From: Duncaniella muricolitica | GTDB taxonomy: Bacteria; Bacteroidota; Bacteroidia; Bacteroidales; Muribaculaceae | Assembly (NCBI GenBank): GCA_025808375.1 | Contig: CP061009.1 | Span: 2,976,001 to 3,040,000, forward strand | DNA length: 64,000 nt | Direction of reading: 5' to 3' | Shown: positions 52,109-60,267 of the stretch, one piece after another | How the letters are laid out: every line of letters starts with the position of its first letter | Position numbering within the stretch: position 1 is the first letter of the stretch | Program-made: the position numbers and the translations under genes | The notes under the pieces: model-generated | Seen by the model: only the letters and a program-made list of their open reading frames with translations | Database searches by the model: none | What the model was told of the DNA's origin: nothing

Positions 52109-52867
52109 TTACACGTTTATAATGTTACGGATTTCGGCAACAAGTTCAGGAAGATTGCTACCTTTTAGCAATCGTTTGTCCGGCGGCAGCAGAGTGGAAC
52201 GGAATACTCCACTATTGCCTATCTCGTGGCCGTCTTTCTCAAACTTATCGCTTTTGACAAGGACGGTATCGAGTGAATCAAGCCCAAGCTTTGCGATATA
52301 CCTGTCGATAATCTCGCAGAGTCTTGTCTTTTCACGGGTTCTGATTTTGTTCCAAATCAGGTGCATACCCTTGATGTGAGTTTCTCCGGTTGTTATCATC
52401 CTATTGTTGACGTGATTGGCGAAAGTAATGGAACTTGCCATTTCCCCGGTCTCGGTAGTAATGGGGACAAAGATATAGTCCATATTCGCTATCAGGTTTA
52501 CAGTGTCGCGGTCATTGATGGTTCCGGTAATGTCAAAGAAGACTACCGCCGGGTTATTACCCTCATCTATGTATTGCTGCGCAACCTTGAACGCTTCGGA
52601 TGGATGAACAAGAAGAATCTTGTAGGGTCGCTTGCGGAACTTTTCGTAGAACCGTCGCATCGTCCTTTTCAGAAACGGATTCTCTTTGGTGACCAGCAGG
52701 TCGTGCTCACGATAGACGTTAAGTGAATGCTGTGTGCTGTCACAGTCCATCGCTGCGACCTCGACTCCTTCGACGTAGTATAAGTAACTTGCGACGAGAG
52801 TGGTCAGAGTCGACTTGCCCGCGCCACCTTTCTGGGTGGCGAAGGCGACAAATACGGGGTCGCTCAT
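52109..52867 (-). CDS. traA: TraA, ParA-family ATPase
   Basis: I choose ATG 52867 (MSDPVFVAFATQKGGAGKST); an upstream in-frame ATG adds 27 residues before the usual start. The deviant Walker A KGGAGKST is at residues 13-20. Other ParA features are VAAMDCDSTQHSLNVYRE (A' region) and NPAVVFFDITGTINDRDTV (Walker B). It is the first gene of the long minus-strand tra operon, preceded by the 12-bp repeats. ParA-type proteins in these elements are linked to stability and regulation of transfer. Confidence 0.88.
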   Translation of the reverse strand: MSDPVFVAFATQKGGAGKSTLTTLVASYLYYVEGVEVAAMDCDSTQHSLNVYREHDLLVTKENPFLKRTMRRFYEKFRKRPYKILLVHPSEAFKVAQQYIDEGNNPAVVFFDITGTINDRDTVNLIANMDYIFVPITTETGEMASSITFANHVNNRMITTGETHIKGMHLIWNKIRTREKTRLCEIIDRYIAKLGLDSLDTVLVKSDKFEKDGHEIGNSGVFRSTLLPPDKRLLKGSNLPELVAEIRNIINV

Positions 52868-53026
52868 AGTTTTGATAAAATTTAATGGTGAATTGTCGGC
52901 AACATTTGCCACTTTCGTTGCCCGGCTTGATAACCATGTCCGGGTCAACTCATCTTCTGCCTGAAGACCGGCTTATGTCATTGCAGAAGGAATGTCTGGA
53001 TACTCTATCGGAATACGAACAAGTCT

Positions 53027-53122
53027 TCATACACACGTTCATACACATGGTCATACACATGGTCATACACATGGTCATACACACGTTCATACACATGGTC
53101 ATACACATGGTCATACACATGA
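53027..53122 (+). repeat. Eight 12-bp tandem repeats upstream of traA
   Basis: 96 bp made of exactly eight 12-bp units. Unit type A is TCATACACACGT and type B TCATACACATGG; the order is A B B B A B B B (last base changed), so it is also two 48-bp repeats. It lies ~160 bp upstream of traA, between the two divergent transfer operons. Iteron-like arrays usually bind a protein; TraA/TraB or a relaxosome protein are candidates. Short ORFs drawn through it are repeat artefacts. Confidence 0.85.
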
Positions 53123-53906
53123 ATGTATATGTATTCCGACACTCAAATGAAGGAATGAAGGTATGCACATTCATTCATTTAAGTAAATGTCAAGACATTT
53201 GAGCACATACATGGATGGATAAATGAATGTCAAATTGAATGAGTGTTCCATCATTTTTTTGCAAGTGTGAATGTCTGTTCATCCTTTTGTACCCTCATAC
53301 ATATTTCTGAATGCTTCTACACACATACACATTTACACACAAATGTATCTGCATTCGGATTTACATATTCAGGTTTGAATGAATGTTCATCCATAGGTCT
53401 CATCAAGTGAGCCTTTGTGCAAGTATAACGATGAGTGTTTGAAAAAAGATTTCTGATTATCAGCCACTTCCCAATATTTCCGAAATGTTTCCCAACATTT
53501 CCCAACTTTTTTTGCATCAAAAAACTTTTGACCGTAGTTTTTATGTTATTAAATCAAGGTAAGGACGCGCCCAGACGCGATCCGACAGACTCCAAGCATC
53601 TGTTTTTCGGCGACGCCATAATATAATATCAGGTATAGACCGGCACCGGATGATGATATTTTCTTTCTTGTCATACCATTTATTCCAATATCGGAATAAC
53701 ACATAAGACTCACGCCCCAGTATCACAAGATAGATGTCCACAAGAACATAGCAAGGTATGTCATGAGGCACTCGAAACCGAGATTGTGCCTCATAACCCT
53801 TGCCATGTGCATGGAGCCTGCGATTACTCCAAAGTCGTAATCGCCAAAGAAAACCTGCGGTGCAGTTATACACCATTTTTCTAAAACCACTTAATCTCCG
53901 TTTTTT
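53123..53906. other. Divergent intergenic region, likely to contain oriT
   Basis: 784 bp between the tra and mob operons. It is rich in short CATT/ATTCA motifs, has a palindrome AAATGTC-AA-GACATTT at 53185-53200, and T- and C-rich tracts (TTTCCCAACATTTCCCAAC) near 53480-53510. In this class of elements the nick site lies just upstream of the mobilization genes, so oriT is expected here, but I cannot identify the nick. A 124-codon minus-strand ORF at 53541-53915 looks accidental. Confidence 0.4.
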
Positions 53907-54332
53907 ATGAAACAAAAGTTTAACCAGGGAGGGCGACCTCCCAAGCCGAACCCACGCACTTTCAGATACGTCGTAAGATTCGACGCAGTTGAAAACGGCG
54001 TGTTCCTATCACTCTTTGAGAAATCAGGAGCGGTGAATAAAGCGGCTTTTATTAAAGCTGTGCTTCTCGGCAAGCCTTTCAAAGTGTTCGTAGTTGATGA
54101 GAATACCAGAATTTTTATCGACAAGCTATCGGCACTTAACTCCCATTACAGGACAGTGGCCATAGATTATGACCTCTTGTTGAAGACGCTCCGCGTGAAT
54201 TTCACTGAAAAGAAAGCGATGACAGTCCTCGCCAAATTGGAGGCTCATACGATTGAACTTGTCAAAACCAACCGCGAGATTGTCGCTCTCGCAAAGTTAT
54301 TCGATGAGCGATGGTCGCTAAAATCTCAGTAG
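53907..54332 (+). CDS. mobA: MobA relaxosome protein
   Basis: The 141-residue protein starts MKQKFNQGGRPPKPNPRTFR. This GRPPK-type basic N-terminus with a following strand (YVVRFDAVENGVFLSLFEKS) fits a ribbon-helix-helix relaxosome accessory protein. AAFIKAVLLGKPFKV and the helical C-terminus complete the typical Bacteroidales MobA. It binds oriT and helps the relaxase. It overlaps mobB by 22 bases. Confidence 0.88.
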   Translation: MKQKFNQGGRPPKPNPRTFRYVVRFDAVENGVFLSLFEKSGAVNKAAFIKAVLLGKPFKVFVVDENTRIFIDKLSALNSHYRTVAIDYDLLLKTLRVNFTEKKAMTVLAKLEAHTIELVKTNREIVALAKLFDERWSLKSQ

Positions 54333-55621
54333 GCTCATCTGTATATGGAGCATTGGCATATAACGCCGAGAAGATAAACAAGGAGAAAGGTCGTGTGCTT
54401 GACACAAACAAAATCTATAATGATGGTTCCGGCAACATTGATATTCGCCGGGCATTCGAGGACTTCAAACTCTGGATGCCCCAATCATGCAAGGCTGAAA
54501 AAACAATGATGCACATATCCCTTAACCCTCATCCCGAAGATAAACTGAGTGAGGCTCAATATACGCAGCTCGCTCACGAGTATATGGAGAAGATGGGGTT
54601 TGGGGATATGCCGTACCTTATAGTGAAACATGAGGACATCGACCGCCACCATATTCATATAGTGGCACTCCGAGTCCGCCAAGACGGAACAGCCATATCC
54701 ACCAAAAACAACTACTATCGCAGTAAGGAGATTACACGTGAGCTTGAACGGAAATATGGTTTACATACTGCCGAGCATCAAAAAATTTCTCCCGATATGC
54801 CGATTACAAAGATTGATCCTAATGGCGACATAAAGCGACAGGTCGCCAATACAGTCAAGATGGTGGGTATGCGCTACAAGTTCCAGACTATGGGCGAATA
54901 TAATGCCATTCTCGGATTATACAATGTGAAGTGTGAACAGACCGACGGACGTGTCAACGGGCGCGAGTATCATGGTCTGGTGTATTTCGCTACCGACGAC
55001 AACGGCAATGTGATTGCCTCCCCGTTCAAGGCTTCCCGTCTCGGCAAGTTCGCTAGTCGTACTGCCATTGACAGCCGGTTCGAGAAAGCGGCGGATAAGA
55101 TTGATGTGAAACCGACGAAAAGAGCGGTTGCCGAGGTCATGGCTCAATCGTCAGGCAAGGACGATTTCATCGCCCGACTTAAAGAGAAGAACATCGACCT
55201 TGTGCTTCGCTATACCGATGATGGGCGCATCTATGGAGCAACATATATCGACCACAACACAAAGACCGTCCTCAATGGCTCCAGACTCGGAAAGGAGTTT
55301 TCGGCAAATGCTCTCGACAGGTGGTTCAACAACCCGTCGGACAAACCGGTTATCCCCATCACTCAACCGCAGCCTGAAAGTCAGGGTCAACAAACTGCCG
55401 GAGACAACACCCAGGACAATGATCGTCATCAAGGTCAGCCCCAGTCCCAGCAGGGCAACACTCCGCAAGGCAACATTCAAGGTAATGACTTTGACAATGC
55501 TCCGGCTCTTCCCGGTCTCGACCTGTTCCAAGTCGGTCCCGGTTATGACCCCGAGGAAGAGTCTTTCATCAGAGCCATGCGGCGTAGAAAGAAAAAGAAA
55601 CGCCGTGGCCCGAATTTATAA
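54311..55621 (+). CDS. mobB: MobB relaxase
   Basis: The 436-residue relaxase/mobilization nuclease nicks DNA at oriT and leads it into the recipient. The N-terminal MVAKISVGSSVYGALAYNAE contains the candidate catalytic Tyr. The metal-binding histidines are in EDIDRHHIHIVALRV (around 110-122), with MMHISLNPHPEDKLS before it. A Gln/Pro-rich linker (~350-400) and basic C-terminus (RRRKKKKRRG) follow. It is intact and followed 23 bp later by mobC. Confidence 0.93.
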   Translation: MVAKISVGSSVYGALAYNAEKINKEKGRVLDTNKIYNDGSGNIDIRRAFEDFKLWMPQSCKAEKTMMHISLNPHPEDKLSEAQYTQLAHEYMEKMGFGDMPYLIVKHEDIDRHHIHIVALRVRQDGTAISTKNNYYRSKEITRELERKYGLHTAEHQKISPDMPITKIDPNGDIKRQVANTVKMVGMRYKFQTMGEYNAILGLYNVKCEQTDGRVNGREYHGLVYFATDDNGNVIASPFKASRLGKFASRTAIDSRFEKAADKIDVKPTKRAVAEVMAQSSGKDDFIARLKEKNIDLVLRYTDDGRIYGATYIDHNTKTVLNGSRLGKEFSANALDRWFNNPSDKPVIPITQPQPESQGQQTAGDNTQDNDRHQGQPQSQQGNTPQGNIQGNDFDNAPALPGLDLFQVGPGYDPEEESFIRAMRRRKKKKRRGPNL

Positions 55622-55644
55622 ACTCCTAAAACATTATATAAAAT

Positions 55645-57642
55645 ATGAGTCAACAGGAAGATGACCTCAGGTCATTGGCTAAAATCATGGATATGCTCCG
55701 TGGTGTAAGCCTGATTCTGGTGGTCGCCAATATCTATTGGTTCTGCCAGTCGCTTATCGGCGGCTGGCGGTTCCATGCCGAAACTATGAAGGTACTCGGC
55801 AATCTGAACGAGGCAGGAGGATTGTTCAACAATCCGTGGAACGCCAAATGGTGGGCTTTGCTATTGCTTGCCCTGTCATGTTTTGGTACCAAAGGTGTCA
55901 AGAACGAGAAAATCAAATGGAGCCGGATATGGCTGTGCCTCGGTGTGGGCGCAGCTCTGTTCTTCCTCAACTGGTGGATGGTGTCGCTCGGCTGGACTGT
56001 CATCTATATAATCACCACAGCGGCAGGCTTTGTCTGCCTCCTGTTGGGAGGCGTTTGGATGAGCCGTCTGCTCAAGAACAACATGATGGACGACCGCTTC
56101 AACGAGGAGAACGAATCGTTCATGCAGGAGACCAGACTTCTGAAAAATGAGTATTCGGTCAATCTGCCCACACGTTTCTACTATAAAAAGAAGTGGAACA
56201 AGGGCTGGATAAACGTGGTGAATCCGTTTCGCGCCTCGATTGTACTTGGCACACCCGGTTCGGGCAAGTCGTTTGCTGTGGTCAACAATTTCATTAAACA
56301 GCAGATAGAGAAAGGCTTTGGACTCTATGTGTACGATTACAAGTTCCCTGACCTTTCGCTTATCGCCTACAATCACATGAAGAACCATGAGGAAGGATAT
56401 GGCAAGGTTAAGCCGTCGTTCTATGTAATAAACTTCGACGATCCGGAACATTCCCACCGATGCAACCCGATACACCCGGCTTTCATGACGGACATTGCCG
56501 ATGCCTATGAGTCGGCATATACCATCATGATGAACCTAAACCGCACGTGGATTCAGAAACAGGGTGATTTCTTTGTTGAATCGCCGATTGTACTGTTCGC
56601 GGCTATAATCTGGTATCTGAAGATATTCGAGGACGGAAAGTATTGCACATTTCCCCATGCTATCGAGTTTCTTTGCCGCAGGTATGAGGACATTTTTCCC
56701 ATACTCACATCTTATCCGGAGCTGGAGAACTACCTGTCGCCGTTCATCGACGCATGGCAGGGAGGGGCGGCTGAACAGTTGGCAGGTCAGATTGCCTCGG
56801 CAAAGATTCCTCTGACACGCATGATTTCGCCACAGCTCTACTGGATTATGACCGGCAATGACTTTACACTCGACATCAATAACCCCGAAGAACCGAAGAT
56901 TCTTTGTGTCGGGAATAATCCCGACCGTCAGAACATCTACGGTGCCGCACTCGGTCTTTACAACAGCCGAATAGTGAAGCTCATCAACAAGAAGGGTATG
57001 TTGAAATCCGGTGTGATCATCGACGAGTTACCGACCATATATTTCAAGGGTCTCGATAATCTCATTGCTACCGCCCGAAGCAACAAGGTTGCCGTCTGTC
57101 TCGGCTTTCAGGACTTCTCGCAGTTGAAACGAGATTATGGCGACAAGGAGGCGGCTGTGGTAATGAACACCGTCGGCAATATCTTCTCCGGTCAGGTTGT
57201 CGGAGAAACCGCCAAGACGCTCTCGGAGCGTTTCGGCAAGGTTCTCCAGCAGCGTCAGTCAATGAGCATAAACCGTCAGGATGTGAGCCATTCTTTCAAC
57301 ACCCAAATGGACAGTCTAATCCCGCCGAGCAAAATATCCACACTCACGCAGGGTATGTTTGTCGGAGCTGTAAGCGACAATTTCGACGAGCGTATCGACC
57401 AGAAGATATTTCATGCCGAGATTGTGGTGGATACTAAGAAAGTGGAGGCAGAGACCGCCGCATACGAGCCTATCCCGCTTATTACCGACTTCAAGGACGA
57501 CACCGAGGACAAATCCAAGATGAAGGCGGCAATCCAGTTCAATTACAGCAAGGTGAAGCAGGATGTAAAGGATATTGTCGAGCGTGAACTTGACCGCATC
57601 CGCAATGACCCGAAACTCCGCCACCTCTTGAGAATCAAATAG
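55645..57642 (+). CDS. mobC: MobC type IV coupling protein (VirD4/TraG-like)
   Basis: The 665-residue ATPase has several N-terminal TM helices (e.g. LILVVANIYWFCQSL, WLCLGVGAALFFLNWWMV, IYIITTAAGFVCLLLGG). Walker A SIVLGTPGSGKSFAVVNNF is at about 198-215. TraG/VirD4 motifs include VYDYKFPDLSLIAYNH and SGVIIDELPTIYFKGL (Walker B), then ATARSNKVAVCLGFQDFSQL. It brings the relaxase-DNA complex to the TraG-powered channel. A strong hairpin terminator follows at 57706-57749. Confidence 0.94.
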   Translation: MSQQEDDLRSLAKIMDMLRGVSLILVVANIYWFCQSLIGGWRFHAETMKVLGNLNEAGGLFNNPWNAKWWALLLLALSCFGTKGVKNEKIKWSRIWLCLGVGAALFFLNWWMVSLGWTVIYIITTAAGFVCLLLGGVWMSRLLKNNMMDDRFNEENESFMQETRLLKNEYSVNLPTRFYYKKKWNKGWINVVNPFRASIVLGTPGSGKSFAVVNNFIKQQIEKGFGLYVYDYKFPDLSLIAYNHMKNHEEGYGKVKPSFYVINFDDPEHSHRCNPIHPAFMTDIADAYESAYTIMMNLNRTWIQKQGDFFVESPIVLFAAIIWYLKIFEDGKYCTFPHAIEFLCRRYEDIFPILTSYPELENYLSPFIDAWQGGAAEQLAGQIASAKIPLTRMISPQLYWIMTGNDFTLDINNPEEPKILCVGNNPDRQNIYGAALGLYNSRIVKLINKKGMLKSGVIIDELPTIYFKGLDNLIATARSNKVAVCLGFQDFSQLKRDYGDKEAAVVMNTVGNIFSGQVVGETAKTLSERFGKVLQQRQSMSINRQDVSHSFNTQMDSLIPPSKISTLTQGMFVGAVSDNFDERIDQKIFHAEIVVDTKKVEAETAAYEPIPLITDFKDDTEDKSKMKAAIQFNYSKVKQDVKDIVERELDRIRNDPKLRHLLRIK

Positions 57643-57705
57643 CGACAATCTTGATTCAGTACATTTATGTACTCTCTAATTTTTTAAGATTGCACCTATT
57701 TTCAA

Positions 57706-57749
57706 AATATAATACCCCTTGTAGGCGTGCCTACAAGGGGTATTATATT
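57706..57749. terminator. Bidirectional terminator between mobC and cupin gene
   Basis: A perfect 21-bp inverted repeat (AATATAATACCCCTTGTAGG-C and its complement) around a 2-nt centre, GC-rich near the loop and AT-rich at the base. It lies between two convergent genes and can end transcription from both sides. Confidence 0.85.
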
Positions 57750-57797
57750 TAATAACCTTTTCTCTATAAATATAGCGAGATGAAGGATGCGCTTTTG

Positions 57798-58208
57798 TTA
57801 GAGCAATGACTTACATTCGGTAATCTCAGCATCGGTCATTGTATAACCACCGAGACTGCCTTCTTTGGCTTGTATGCAGATGTAGCACATCGGTTCATCT
57901 GATGTGCATTTGAGGTTGCGGTCACTGTTTGTGGCAACTCTTACTATGGATCCCTCGGCAATGTCGAAAACAACGTCGTTTACCTGAAATTTACCATGAC
58001 CGGAAAGGATAATGTAGTTTTCCTCATTATCCTTATGGCTATGGAAGAATGGTACGGAATTTCCCTTGGCAAGAGTGCCAAAAGAGATTTCACAAGAAGT
58101 CGCACCGGTTGCATCCTTCACGAACTGTTTGCCTTCAAAGCCCTGTAAGGAGCCTACCGAGGCATGGGCGAATTTTTCGCCACTGTTGAGAGTCTTAATA
58201 TCACTCAT
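57798..58208 (-). CDS. Cupin-domain protein
   Basis: A 136-residue single-domain cupin: SCEISFGTLAKGNSVPFFHS, HKDNEENYIILSGHGKFQVN (cupin motif 1, with His and Glu metal ligands), then GSIVRVATNSDRNLKC. The usual motif-2 His is not obvious, so metal binding may be altered. No signal peptide. It is divergent from an HxlR-type regulator gene 145 bp away, a common pairing in which the regulator controls a small stress or redox enzyme. It looks like ICE cargo. Confidence 0.82.
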   Translation of the reverse strand: MSDIKTLNSGEKFAHASVGSLQGFEGKQFVKDATGATSCEISFGTLAKGNSVPFFHSHKDNEENYIILSGHGKFQVNDVVFDIAEGSIVRVATNSDRNLKCTSDEPMCYICIQAKEGSLGGYTMTDAEITECKSLL

Positions 58209-58234
58209 GATTTTATGTATTGAAAAATGTTTAT

Positions 58235-58280
58235 TAACTTTGCGGTAGTAACTCGCTTTCTTTTTGATAGTGCAAAGTTA
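58235..58280. promoter_or_regulatory. Face-to-face TAnnTTTG promoter boxes of the cupin/HxlR pair
   Basis: TAACTTTG on the plus strand (58235-58242) and TAACTTTG on the minus strand (58273-58280) both match the Bacteroidales -7 consensus TAnnTTTG. A TTTG/CTTG candidate for the -33 box lies 16-20 nt upstream of the minus-strand box. A further imperfect repeat (GAGGTTACC, TTACCTCG) at about 58300-58340 could be the HxlR operator. Confidence 0.45.
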
Positions 58281-58352
58281 TCGTATAAATTCCATACAAA
58301 CAAGAGGTTACCAAAAACTCAGAAGCTTACCTCGAAGTAACTAATATTGAAC

Positions 58353-58703
58353 ATGAGCAACTTAGAGATAAAAGAAAATTTACAAAAATATTCTAACATC
58401 GAAGCTTGTCCTGTGAGAAATGTAATCTCTCGTTTCTCCGGAAAGTGGTCGATTCTGATATTGTGCGTACTTGCAGAGAATGAAACTACTCGTTTTAATC
58501 AAATCGGACGTGCAATTCCTGATATATCCTCTAAGGTCCTTACATCAAATTTGAAGATATTGGAAGAGGATAATCTCATCAGAAGAGAGTTATTCCCGGA
58601 AATTCCTCCTCGCGTGGAATACTCTTTAACGACTAAGGGTAAGAGTCTAATCCCCATACTGCACAATTTAATATGCTGGGCATGTGATAATTGGGATAAA
58701 TAA
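58353..58703 (+). CDS. HxlR-family transcriptional regulator
   Basis: I prefer ATG 58353 to the in-frame TTG six bases upstream. The 116-residue protein is a standard HxlR winged helix: EACPVRNVISRFSGKWSILI with the redox-capable Cys, the recognition region TTRFNQIGRAIPDISSKVLT, SNLKILEEDNLIRRELF and the wing (PPRVEYSLTTKGKSLIPIL). HxlR proteins often sense aldehydes or oxidants through that Cys. It probably controls itself and the divergent cupin gene. Confidence 0.9.
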   Translation: MSNLEIKENLQKYSNIEACPVRNVISRFSGKWSILILCVLAENETTRFNQIGRAIPDISSKVLTSNLKILEEDNLIRRELFPEIPPRVEYSLTTKGKSLIPILHNLICWACDNWDK

Positions 58704-58941
58704 TGACAGTCCCCAACGGACACAAAAAAAGAGGAAAGACTTCCACATTTTCGCAAGGACTACCAGAGACTTTACCATCAAAGGCTGCTTCCATCAAATA
58801 TTTTCCTTTCCTCAAAAATTCGCTGCATAGGTCATTCTATCAGCCTTAGCAGTAGTTCCTTTACTTAGGTCTCTATTATAACAAATGAGGAAAGATAAAG
58901 TTACATAACTGCGCAATTCAATATTATCCTATAATCACAAC

Positions 58942-58973
58942 AAACCCGACCATTCTCACGAGTGGCCGGGTTT
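58942..58973. terminator. Hairpin terminator
   Basis: AAACCCGACCA and TGGCCGGGTTT pair over 11 bp with one G-U, loop TTCTCACGAG. It lies in the 365-bp gap between hxlR and the rteC-like gene; nothing else was found in that gap. Confidence 0.65.
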
Positions 58974-59068
58974 CCCACGTATGAAAAACATGACTTTCAC
59001 AAGGTCATTTCACAATGACTGCGGAACAAAAAATTATGACTAATATTATGTAGATTCAATTTTGGATA

Positions 59069-59698
59069 TTAGTGGTTGGACATCGAAGGTTCTGCTACTT
59101 TCTTCTCGTCATCTTGGGTGTCCTCCTTGTCCATGTGCTCATTGAGTTTGTCACCAAGATCGTCGATGAAGTAGGTGCGACTATCGTTTTCGCGGGTCTT
59201 CATGTCATAGTATTTCTTGTAGATGTAGTTCTCCGCCATCTCCACCTTGAAGAGTTTTGCGAGCTTCAGGATTATCTCTCGCGCACTGACGTTGGAGCCA
59301 AAACATTTGGCGACCTTGAAGGCATAGCCTATCTCGATAAGGGCTGATTTGTTGGCTTGCCAGTTCAGTCCGATTCTTTCAATTACCTCATCGTCACCGG
59401 TGGGGACAAAGTCCACTTCCTTATAGTGGGAGATGGTGTTGCGAACGAAGTGGAGAGCTTTGCTGATGAAGGACGCCAGCGCATTATTGACATCCTCGCG
59501 CTGGGTGGCTGTCTGGAGGGCTGATATTTCAACCTCTACTACGAGTAGGGCACTGACGGCAAAGCCTTTTTCCTGTTTGTTACGGCACAGGTCATACACC
59601 TGCATTACGAAGTCTTTGTACGAGACATGAAGGTTCTCGTTTTGGCGAGCAATCAGCTCGCGGATGAATTGGGTCTCGGTAAGGGCGAAAAGGTCCAT
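59069..59698 (-). CDS. rteC: RteC-like regulator
   Basis: The 209-residue protein matches RteC, the regulator that switches on excision in CTnDOT. The C-terminal part is most telling: NWQANKSALIEIGYAFKVAK, ILKLAKLFKVEMAENYIYKK, SRTYFIDDLGDKLNEHMDKE. The N-terminal part has LHFVRNTISHYKEVDF, also typical. RteC is normally activated by RteB; here a degenerate RteB-like protein is encoded just upstream. It is shorter than some RteC proteins but looks complete. Confidence 0.85.
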   Translation of the reverse strand: MDLFALTETQFIRELIARQNENLHVSYKDFVMQVYDLCRNKQEKGFAVSALLVVEVEISALQTATQREDVNNALASFISKALHFVRNTISHYKEVDFVPTGDDEVIERIGLNWQANKSALIEIGYAFKVAKCFGSNVSAREIILKLAKLFKVEMAENYIYKKYYDMKTRENDSRTYFIDDLGDKLNEHMDKEDTQDDEKKVAEPSMSNH

Positions 59699-60267
59699 AT
59701 CGGGGCTACAATTTTTAGGGGTTATACAATCTTGTTATTTTTGAGTTTTGAGGAATGACCCTCGTTTGCAAGTATAACCATATATGTTGCCCTGAAAATT
59801 GAATTATTTTTATCAACTGCAACTAATTTATTGAAATTAAGAAAGATAGTCGCTGAAATTATTGTTTTGGCGATTTTGCAAAAAGTGCAATAATTGTGCA
59901 AGCATTGCAGTTTTGCAGTAAAAATAGCCGAAAAATGGGGGTTGAAAAGTTCAGCGGCAAATATCAGATTTAAGATTTTTTCAGATTTGCATATCCTCAC
60001 GGACGAAAAAAGCGTATGCCTACGAAATCACTACTCGATTCTTAAGGCATCTGGAAAGGCCTGAACAACTTGCAGTGAGAAGTGGGCATACGCTATGCTG
60101 GAAGCATAGCATAATCCTCACGTCAAGCTTGTTCTTTGAAATTTTCCAGATTTTTAAGAAAACTCGAACGGAAATTATGTTATGACTTTAGGTCAAAATT
60201 TATTCAGCCAACTCTATGGCCGCGCAATCTATGTATTGCGAATGCAAATTTAGCGATTTTTTTTTGA
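59699..60267 (-). promoter_or_regulatory. rteC upstream region with inverted repeats
   Basis: 569 bp without a convincing gene. It contains GCGTATGCC (60012-60020) paired with GGCATACGC (60085-60093) around a ~64-nt interior, immediately followed by a perfect hairpin GCTATGCT-GGA-AGCATAGC (60092-60110). In CTnDOT the RteB regulator acts upstream of rteC, so these repeats are candidates for an operator or a structured leader/small RNA. The 92-codon ORF at 59722-60000 is AT-rich and looks accidental. Confidence 0.5.

Noticed and set aside
52885..53202. ORFs on both strands through the 12-bp repeats
   Set aside because: The 12-bp period is a multiple of three, so repeats stay open in several frames; the His/Met/Ile repeats are an artefact.
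53541..53915. 124-codon minus-strand ORF upstream of mobA
   Set aside because: Arg/Trp/Tyr-rich composition, overlap with the mobA start and position in the expected oriT region suggest a chance ORF.
59722..60000. 92-codon minus-strand ORF between the rteB-like and rteC genes
   Set aside because: AT-rich with no recognisable domain and lying in the presumed rteC regulatory region; not supported as coding.
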